From an uncultured Roseateles sp. (lineage in GTDB: Bacteria > Pseudomonadota > Gammaproteobacteria > Burkholderiales > Burkholderiaceae), in the NCBI GenBank assembly GCA_946886855.1, contig CAMPJJ010000007.1, positions 1 through 64,000 of the forward strand: a stretch of 64,000 nucleotides of DNA, read 5' to 3'. Positions 58,260 through 64,000 of the stretch are shown here, piece by piece (positions within the stretch are counted from its first letter, which is position 1; each line of letters begins with the position of its first letter). The position numbers and the translations under genes are program-made. The notes below the pieces were generated by a model. It was not told the origin of the DNA, did no database searches, and worked only from the letters and a program-made list of their open reading frames with translations.

Positions 58260-60872
58260 ATGTACAAACTGAACGCGGTGAGCTTGGCAGTCGCCGCCAC
58301 CTTCGCGGCCGCGTCCCTTCCGGCGCTCGCCCAGCAGCAGGACCAGACCCAGCTCGAGCGGGTCGTCGTCACCGGCTCGGCCATCAAGCGCATCGACGCC
58401 GAGACCGCGGTCCCGGTGACGGTGGTGAAGATGGACGACCTGAAGAAGTCGGGGATCACCTCGATCGAGCAGGTGATGGCCAACCTGTCGTCGGTGCAGT
58501 CCACCGGCAACACGGCCCAGTCGGTCGGTTCCAACAGCGGCGGCGCGTCCTTCGCCGACATGCGCGGCATCGGCGCCGACAAGACCCTGGTGCTGCTGAA
58601 CGGCCAGCGCATCGCCAACAACGCGGTCGACGGCTCGGCGCCCGACCTGAACATGATCCCGTTCGCGGCGATCGACCGGATCGAAGTGCTGCGCGACGGC
58701 GCCTCGGCGCTGTACGGCACGGACGCCATCGGCGGCGTGATCAACTTCATCACCAAATCCAACTTCCAGGGCGGCACCATCACCCTGGGCGCCGACTCCC
58801 CCGAGAAGACCGGCGGCAAGTCGCGCAACTTCAACGCCGGCTACGGCTATGGCGACCTGCAGAAGCAGGGCTTCAACCTGTTCGGCTCGATCTCGTACCG
58901 CAAGCAGGACGCGATCGACGGCACGCAGCGCAACTTCAACCAGCGCATGCCCGGCGGCCTGTCCTACAGCACCGCGCCGGCCAACTACACGCAGGACAAC
59001 GCGACCTTCTACAACCCGACGGGCACCGCCTGCACCGGGACGCAGATGATCTACTCCGGCGGCGCCTGCAAGCTGGTCACCGCATCGTTCGTCGACTTCA
59101 TCCCCAAGGTCGAGACCACCTCCGGCCTGATCAAGGGCAGCCTGCTGGTCAACGACAGCCTGACGCTGGGCGCCGAGCTGTTCGCGACACGCAACGAGGT
59201 CACGACCTTCGTCGCCCCGGTTCCCTACGGCGGCTATGACGTCAACCCGGGCACCAAGTACTACCCGACGCCGCCCGCGGGCTCGCTGATCGACACCACC
59301 CAGCCGGTGACGGTGTACTGGCGCGACTTCCCCAACGGCTCGCGCGGCCAGACCAACAAGAACAACCAGCAGCGCCTGATGTTCACGGCCGACGGCAACG
59401 GCCTGGGCTGGGACTACGCGGTCAACCTGTCCTACAACCGCAACAAGGTCGACCAGTACCTGGTCAGCGGCTATGCCGACGGCGACCTGATCGGCGCCGG
59501 CCTGGCGGACGGCCGCATCAACCCCTTCGGCGACCAGGACGCCACCGGCACCGCACTGCTGCAGCAGGCCGCGCTGAACGGCCTGCTGGAATCGGCCAAG
59601 GGCACCGTCACCAACCTGAACGCACACGCCAGCCGCGACCTCGTCGACTGGTTCGGCGCCGGCCGTCCCTCGCAGCTCGCGCTGGGCGTCGAGTTCCGCC
59701 GCGAGAAGTTCAAGTCGGCGGCCAACACCGACTTCGCCGCCAAGGTCTCGGCCTCGACCGGCGTCGATCCGAACTCGCTGGCCGAAGGCTCGCGCAACGT
59801 CAGCGCGCTGTACGGCGAACTGAACGTGCCGGTGCTCAAGTCCCTGGACGTGACCGCCTCGGTCCGCTACGACAAGTACAGCGACTTCGGCAGCTCCACC
59901 AACCCGAAGGCCAGCTTCCGCTTCCAGCCGATGAAGGAACTGCTGGTGCGCGGCTCGGCGTCGACCGGCTTCCGCGCGCCGACGCTGTATGAGCTCTACG
60001 GCAGCCCGGCCTACACCAACACCGCCGGCAACTACGCCAACCCGCTGCTGTGCCCGGACGGCCAGTCCGGCAACCAGTGCGAAGCGCAGTTCCAGGTGCT
60101 GAACGCCGGCAACAAGAACCTGCGTCCCGAGAAGTCGAAGACCGCCACCCTGGGCTTCGTCGTCGAACCGGCGGCCAACCTGAGCGTGGGCGTGGATTTC
60201 TGGTGGGTGCACCTGAAAGACACGATCGGCTCGATCCCGCAGTTCGCGCTGTTCAACAACTACGGCACCTACCCGGCGCTGCAGCAGTACTTCCACTTCG
60301 GCCCGGGCAACACGCTGTCCATCGCCAGCAACTGCCCCGGCGACGAGTGCGGCTACGTCGACCAGACGCTGCTGAACCTGGGCAAGGTGCGCACCAACGG
60401 CCTGGACCTGAGCGCCCAGTACCGCCTCAACAGCGCGATCGGCCAGTTCGACTTCGCGCTGAACAGCACCTACGTCGCCAAGTACGAGTTCCAGGACTTC
60501 AAGGACGGCTACTGGGTGCGCAACGTGGGCAACTACGGCGAGTCGGGCCCGATCTTCCGCTGGCAGCACAACCTGACGACCAACTGGCGCTACCAGGACT
60601 TCGGTGCCGGCGTGACGATGCGCTACAAGTCGGGCTACGCGGACTTCGATCCGACTACCCACGCGCGCGTGCCGTCGTACACCACCTTCGACCTGTTCGG
60701 CAGCTGGGCGCCGCGCAAGGACCTGTCGCTGGTCCTGGGCGTGCGCAACCTGTTCGACCGCGATCCGCCGTTCTCCAACCAGGAAGACCTCTTCCAGGGC
60801 GGCGGCTGGGACTCGCGTTACGCCGATCCGACCGGTCGCGCGTACTACGTCCGGGCCACCTACTCGTTCTGA
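58260..60872 (+). CDS. TonB-dependent receptor, GSAIKR subgroup (copy C)
   Basis: A 870-residue outer-membrane receptor closely related to copy A. Signal peptide 1-24 (ending PALAQQQ), plug (about 30-160; ERVVVTGSAIKRIDAET, MRGIGADKTLVLLNGQR, DGASALYGTDAIGGVINFI) and barrel ending YSF. The ribosome site AGGAG is 9 bases from the ATG. No sigma/anti-sigma pair is adjacent and there is no signalling N-terminal domain, so induction must come from the long upstream region. Ligand unknown. Confidence 0.92.
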   Translation: MYKLNAVSLAVAATFAAASLPALAQQQDQTQLERVVVTGSAIKRIDAETAVPVTVVKMDDLKKSGITSIEQVMANLSSVQSTGNTAQSVGSNSGGASFADMRGIGADKTLVLLNGQRIANNAVDGSAPDLNMIPFAAIDRIEVLRDGASALYGTDAIGGVINFITKSNFQGGTITLGADSPEKTGGKSRNFNAGYGYGDLQKQGFNLFGSISYRKQDAIDGTQRNFNQRMPGGLSYSTAPANYTQDNATFYNPTGTACTGTQMIYSGGACKLVTASFVDFIPKVETTSGLIKGSLLVNDSLTLGAELFATRNEVTTFVAPVPYGGYDVNPGTKYYPTPPAGSLIDTTQPVTVYWRDFPNGSRGQTNKNNQQRLMFTADGNGLGWDYAVNLSYNRNKVDQYLVSGYADGDLIGAGLADGRINPFGDQDATGTALLQQAALNGLLESAKGTVTNLNAHASRDLVDWFGAGRPSQLALGVEFRREKFKSAANTDFAAKVSASTGVDPNSLAEGSRNVSALYGELNVPVLKSLDVTASVRYDKYSDFGSSTNPKASFRFQPMKELLVRGSASTGFRAPTLYELYGSPAYTNTAGNYANPLLCPDGQSGNQCEAQFQVLNAGNKNLRPEKSKTATLGFVVEPAANLSVGVDFWWVHLKDTIGSIPQFALFNNYGTYPALQQYFHFGPGNTLSIASNCPGDECGYVDQTLLNLGKVRTNGLDLSAQYRLNSAIGQFDFALNSTYVAKYEFQDFKDGYWVRNVGNYGESGPIFRWQHNLTTNWRYQDFGAGVTMRYKSGYADFDPTTHARVPSYTTFDLFGSWAPRKDLSLVLGVRNLFDRDPPFSNQEDLFQGGGWDSRYADPTGRAYYVRATYSF

Positions 60873-60890
60873 GCGGGTCAGCCACAGGAA

Positions 60891-60920
60891 AGCGGGAGGG
60901 GAGACCCTCCCGCTTTTTTT
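60891..60920 (+). terminator. Terminator of receptor copy C
   Basis: Perfect 10-bp stem (60891-60900 with 60905-60914) and T run, about 18 bases past the stop. Confidence 0.9.
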
Positions 60921-60994
60921 CGTTCCGGCGGCGGCGCGCCGCCATCTGCCCGCGGGGGTGGGAATCGCCGGTCCCGCCGCCTCGACGGGCTCCC

Positions 60995-61000
60995 TAGAAT
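60995..61000 (+). promoter_or_regulatory. Candidate -10 element of the flavoprotein gene
   Basis: TAGAAT within the 13-base sequence 60989-61001 identical to 14648-14660. It would give a leader of about 27 bases before the start at 61034. Confidence 0.4.
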
Positions 61001-61033
61001 GTGCGGTTGTCCTACGCTGTCCGAAACGCCCCC

Positions 61034-62290
61034 ATGTCCGTCGAGTCGCCCGCGGGTCTGCCCGCCGCCTGCCAGGTCCTGATCATCGGCGCCGGCCCCG
61101 CCGGCAGCGCGGCCGCGCGCTGGCTCGCCCGCGCGGGCCTGGACGTCGTGATGGTCGACCAGCATCCGCTGGGCCGCGACAAGGTCTGCGGCGACGGCCT
61201 GATCCCGGACGCCCACCAGGCGCTCGAACGCCTGGGCCTGCTGGACCGGGTGATGGCCAAGGCGGAGCGCTCGTCGCACGTGGGCTGCGTCGGGCCGCGC
61301 GGCGGCCGCATCGACGTGCCGGGCCACCTCGCGGTGCTGCCGCGCAAGCAGCTCGACGAGATCCTGAACCTCGGCGCCCAGGAAGCCGGCGCGCGTTTCC
61401 TGGCGCCGGCGCGCTTCGAATCGGCGCTGGAGGACGAGCAGGGCCGCGTCCGCGGCGCGCGGCTCACGGTCGACGGCCGGCCCCACGAGATCGCCGCCGA
61501 CTGGGTGATCCTGGCCACCGGCGCGGTGCCCAAGGCGCTGACGGCGGCCGGCATGTGCGAGCGCCACACCCCCAGCGGCGTCGCGCTGCGCGGCTACGTG
61601 CGGGCGCCGTCGATGGTCGGCGAGATCAAGGCGCTGGAGGTGGTCTGGTGCAAGGCGGTGCAGCCGGGTTACGGCTGGATCTTCCCGGCGCCGGACGGCA
61701 GCTTCAACATCGGCGTCGGCGTGACCGACAGCCACAAGGACCTGGCCGGGAAGGGCCAGAAGAAGGACGTCAACCTGCGCGCCATCTTCGACGCCTTCGT
61801 CGAGCACTACCCGCCCGCGAAGCGCCTGATGGCCGAGGGCGAGCTGGTCGGCGAACTCAAGGGCGCGCCGCTGCGCTGCACGCTCAACGGCGCGCGCTGG
61901 ACGCGGCCCGGGCTGCTGGTCACCGGCGAGGCGGCGGGCTCGACCTACTCGTTCACCGGCGAAGGCATCGGCAAGGCGATGGAGACCGGGCTGCTGGCCG
62001 CGGAAGCGATCCTGGCGCATCGCGTCGCCGGGACGCCGGCCACCGACGGCGCCCTCGACACCCGGGTCCGCGAGCAGTATGAATCGGGCCTGCGCGCGTT
62101 GCAGCCCAAGTACGACCTGTACGAACGCGGCAACCGCGTGAACCGTTTCCCCTGGCTGGCCGACCTGCTGATCTGGCGCGCGAAGAAGAGTCCGCGCCTG
62201 CTGAAGCGCATGAGCGGCGTGCTCAACGAGACCAGCAACCCCGGCAACCTGGTCAGCCTGAAGGGCCTCACGCGGCTGTTCCTGGAATGA
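61034..62290 (+). CDS. FAD-dependent geranylgeranyl reductase-family oxidoreductase
   Basis: A 418-residue flavoprotein. The FAD-binding Rossmann motif IIGAGPAGSAAARWLARAG is near residue 17, CGDGLIPDAHQALERLGL near 56, and the second FAD motif VTGEAAGSTYSFTGEGIGKA near 297. The family reduces isoprenoid double bonds or acts as halogenase/monooxygenase-like enzymes; the substrate here cannot be told. The start at 61034 (MSVESPAG) is chosen over the GTG at 61001. The glutamine amidotransferase gene follows 54 bases later on the same strand. Confidence 0.83.
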   Translation: MSVESPAGLPAACQVLIIGAGPAGSAAARWLARAGLDVVMVDQHPLGRDKVCGDGLIPDAHQALERLGLLDRVMAKAERSSHVGCVGPRGGRIDVPGHLAVLPRKQLDEILNLGAQEAGARFLAPARFESALEDEQGRVRGARLTVDGRPHEIAADWVILATGAVPKALTAAGMCERHTPSGVALRGYVRAPSMVGEIKALEVVWCKAVQPGYGWIFPAPDGSFNIGVGVTDSHKDLAGKGQKKDVNLRAIFDAFVEHYPPAKRLMAEGELVGELKGAPLRCTLNGARWTRPGLLVTGEAAGSTYSFTGEGIGKAMETGLLAAEAILAHRVAGTPATDGALDTRVREQYESGLRALQPKYDLYERGNRVNRFPWLADLLIWRAKKSPRLLKRMSGVLNETSNPGNLVSLKGLTRLFLE

Positions 62291-62344
62291 CGGGCGGCAT
62301 GTCGCCTAGGATGAGCCCCGCGACCTGAGCCTGGAGAGACCGCG

Positions 62345-63100
62345 ATGTGCCAGCTGATGGGCATGAATGCCCGCCGACCGACCGATGTGATGTTCAGCTT
62401 CGCCGGGCTGGCGACGCGGGCGCACGAGCACAAGGACGGCTTCGGCATCGCGTTCTTCGAAGGCCGCGGGCTGCGGCACTTCGTCGACCACCACAGCGCG
62501 CGGGTGTCGCCGCTGGCGGAGCTGGTCAAGACCTACCCGATCCGCAGCGACGTCGTCATCGCGCACATCCGCAAGGCGACGCAGGGCGTCGTGTCCCTGG
62601 AGAACACCCATCCGTTCGTGCGCGAGCTGTGGGGCCGCTACTGGGTGTTCGCCCACAACGGCGACCTCAAGGGCTTCGCGCCGCGGCTGCATGCGGCCTT
62701 CAAGCCGGTGGGGCAGACCGACAGCGAGCAGGCCTTCTGCTGGCTGATGCAGGAACTGGCCAAGGCGCATGCCGACATGCCGGCGATCGAGGAACTGAAC
62801 CACACGCTGCGCGAACTGCTGCCGCAGCTCAATGGTCATGGCACCTTCAACATGCTGCTCTCCAACGGCCAGGCGCTGTGGGCGCACGGCTCGACCAAGC
62901 TGCACTACCTGCTGCGCCAGCCGCCCTTCGGCCACGTCACGCTGCAGGACGAGGATGTCAGCGTCGACCTGGCCGCCAAGACCACCGAGGACGACCGCAT
63001 CGCCATCGTCGCCACCGAGCCGCTGACGCGCGGTGAAGCCTGGATCCCGATCGACCCCGGCACGCTGAAGGTCTTCGTCGGCGGCGAGCCACTCTGCTGA
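62345..63100 (+). CDS. Class II glutamine amidotransferase (YafJ-like)
   Basis: A 251-residue Ntn-hydrolase. The nucleophile would be Cys2 after removal of Met (MCQLMGMNARRPTD). Other conserved pieces: HKDGFGIAFFEG near 28, HIRKATQGVVSLENTHPF near 73 and AHNGDL near 102, with TDSEQAF near 123. It hydrolyses glutamine, probably to amidate an unknown acceptor; related proteins act in glutamine-dependent modification or detoxification. GGAGAGACC precedes the ATG. Confidence 0.9.
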   Translation: MCQLMGMNARRPTDVMFSFAGLATRAHEHKDGFGIAFFEGRGLRHFVDHHSARVSPLAELVKTYPIRSDVVIAHIRKATQGVVSLENTHPFVRELWGRYWVFAHNGDLKGFAPRLHAAFKPVGQTDSEQAFCWLMQELAKAHADMPAIEELNHTLRELLPQLNGHGTFNMLLSNGQALWAHGSTKLHYLLRQPPFGHVTLQDEDVSVDLAAKTTEDDRIAIVATEPLTRGEAWIPIDPGTLKVFVGGEPLC

Positions 63101-63208
63101 TGGCCGCCACGGCGTCTGCTCGGTCGTCGCAGCCGGCCAGCCGTCGCTGCCGACCGCCATTCGCCGCATCCGGAGGCGGTCGACGGCCCCCTGGCCTAGA
63201 CTCGTCGC

Positions 63209-64000
63209 ATGACTTCGCCCAGCGCTCCCGCCGACGCGGTCCCCCAGGTCCAGCCGCCGGCCGCTGCCGGCACGGCGGCCTCGCCATCGCCGGCGACCTC
63301 CCCAGCCGCGTCGACGGCCTCATCGGCCGATGCCGGCACCGTCCAGGTCGACTGGACCCAGTGGCTTTTCCCCGGCCCGCGGCGCACGTTCAGCGAGGCG
63401 GAGATTGAGCGCTCCGGCCTGAAGCGTTGGTCCAGCGCCATCGACAGCTACGTGATGAGCAACGTGCTGGTGCTGGGGCTGGTCTTCTACACGATGCTGC
63501 CGCGCCATCTGGCGCATGTGATCCTCATCGGCGGCCTGGCGATGGCGTCCGTGGGACTGGCCGTCGCGCGCTGGTTGTGGCGCCAGCCGACCCGCACCCG
63601 CTTCAACGGCGCGACGCTCGCGCTGAGCGTGCTGATGGTGCTGTTCACGCTGGGCATGACGAAGGCGGGCTTCCGGGAAGAGGCCCGCGACCTGCTGCCC
63701 TTCGTCGCGGGCGGGATGACGCTGACGGTGTCATCGTGGTGGTTCCTGACGCTGTACCGGACGCAGCAGCTGGGCGCGCGGCTGGCCGAGCTCGACGCGC
63801 AGGAGGAGCGCATCGCGATGGCGCAGCGGCTGGCGACGGCGCAGATCCAGCCGCATTTCCTCTTCAACACGCTGGCGTCGCTGCAGCACTGGGTCGACAC
63901 GCGCGACGACCGCGCCGGGCCGATGCTGCGCTCGCTGACGCGCTACCTGCGGGCGACGCTGCCGATGTTCGAGCAGGACCGGCTGCCGCTGGAGCAGGAG
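63209..64000 (+). CDS. LytS/YehU-type sensor histidine kinase, incomplete at the right end
   Basis: Open reading frame from ATG 63209 to the end of the window without a stop (264 codons so far). A Pro/Ala/Ser-rich N-terminus (1-45) is followed by four hydrophobic spans (about 85-105, 110-127, 135-152 and 165-182), then the His_kinase phospho-acceptor QIQPHFLFNTLASLQHW near residue 212-228. The ATPase domain lies beyond the window. These kinases usually pair with a LytTR response regulator, expected just to the right. The flanking 63101-63208 shows no other gene. Confidence 0.85.
   Translation, partial: MTSPSAPADAVPQVQPPAAAGTAASPSPATSPAASTASSADAGTVQVDWTQWLFPGPRRTFSEAEIERSGLKRWSSAIDSYVMSNVLVLGLVFYTMLPRHLAHVILIGGLAMASVGLAVARWLWRQPTRTRFNGATLALSVLMVLFTLGMTKAGFREEARDLLPFVAGGMTLTVSSWWFLTLYRTQQLGARLAELDAQEERIAMAQRLATAQIQPHFLFNTLASLQHWVDTRDDRAGPMLRSLTRYLRATLPMFEQDRLPLEQE

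Noticed and set aside
58242..60662. Long minus-strand frame opposite receptor C
   Set aside because: Shadow of a receptor with clear signal peptide, plug and barrel.
50091..60872. Lasso-peptide biosynthesis cluster
   Set aside because: Receptors and an S9 peptidase are present, but no precursor, B protease or C cyclase gene was found within the window.

Overview
The window is GC-rich, almost fully coding DNA with strong G/C bias at third codon positions. Gene content and order (recA-recX-sucCD-terC, a type IV pilin locus, moaC, mreBCD-mrdA-rodA, gatCAB, Bug-family binding proteins, TonB receptors) point to a betaproteobacterium of the Burkholderiales, probably near Roseateles/Mitsuaria/Rubrivivax. 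That placement is inference, since no rRNA is present. I see no insertion sequence, prophage, tRNA or CRISPR array. It reads as ordinary chromosome.

Layout. 1-4.1 kb: an M48 periplasmic protease, moaC, and a PglL/WaaL-like O-oligosaccharyltransferase. 4.1-5.7 kb: tfpZ-like accessory gene and a type IV pilin with a good sigma-54 promoter and upstream TGTC motifs; together with the transferase this looks like a pilin and pilin-glycosylation unit. 5.7-9.3 kb: a metallo-beta-lactamase-fold class II phosphodiesterase, then an FHA / PP2C phosphatase / Ser-Thr kinase signalling cluster. 9.3-14.4 kb: terC, sucD-sucC, recX-recA with a perfect LexA box. 14.7-16.9 kb: TctD/TctE-like two-component system. 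16.9-22.8 kb: the rod-shape operon mreB-mreC-mreD-mrdA-rodA. 23.2-26.4 kb: gatC-gatA-gatB. 26.5-31.6 kb: DUF4124 protein, pyrE, a TonB receptor, exonuclease III. 31.7-36.9 kb: a Bug solute-binding protein and two tandem TPR-GGDEF diguanylate cyclases. 37-40.7 kb: uracil permease, an 11-bp tandem repeat, a 39-codon membrane-protein gene, a TetR regulator and an SPFH/ribbon-helix-helix pair. 40.8-45.5 kb: dsbA, SPOR protein, argS, and a kinase fused to a cyclic-nucleotide-binding domain. 45.6-49.8 kb: PsiF-repeat protein, DUF2214 protein, LysR regulator, malate synthase G. 50.1-60.9 kb: three related TonB receptors around an S9 prolyl oligopeptidase-like enzyme. 61-64 kb: geranylgeranyl-reductase-like flavoprotein, class II glutamine amidotransferase, and a LytS-type sensor kinase running off the right end.

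How parts connect. Most genes form tight operons with 4-base ATGA overlaps (kinase/PP2C, mreC/mreD, mrdA/rodA, gatC/gatA, the two GGDEF genes, argS/SPOR, LysR/DUF2214), bounded by perfect hairpin terminators. The most distinctive unannotated structure is at 38.4-40.7 kb: two adjacent small regulons, each with its own regulator and a palindromic candidate operator. One of them drives a 39-residue membrane protein whose operator is a near copy of the one in front of the TetR gene. The second area worth attention is the TonB receptor / S9 peptidase cluster, which suggests import and breakdown of peptide ligands.
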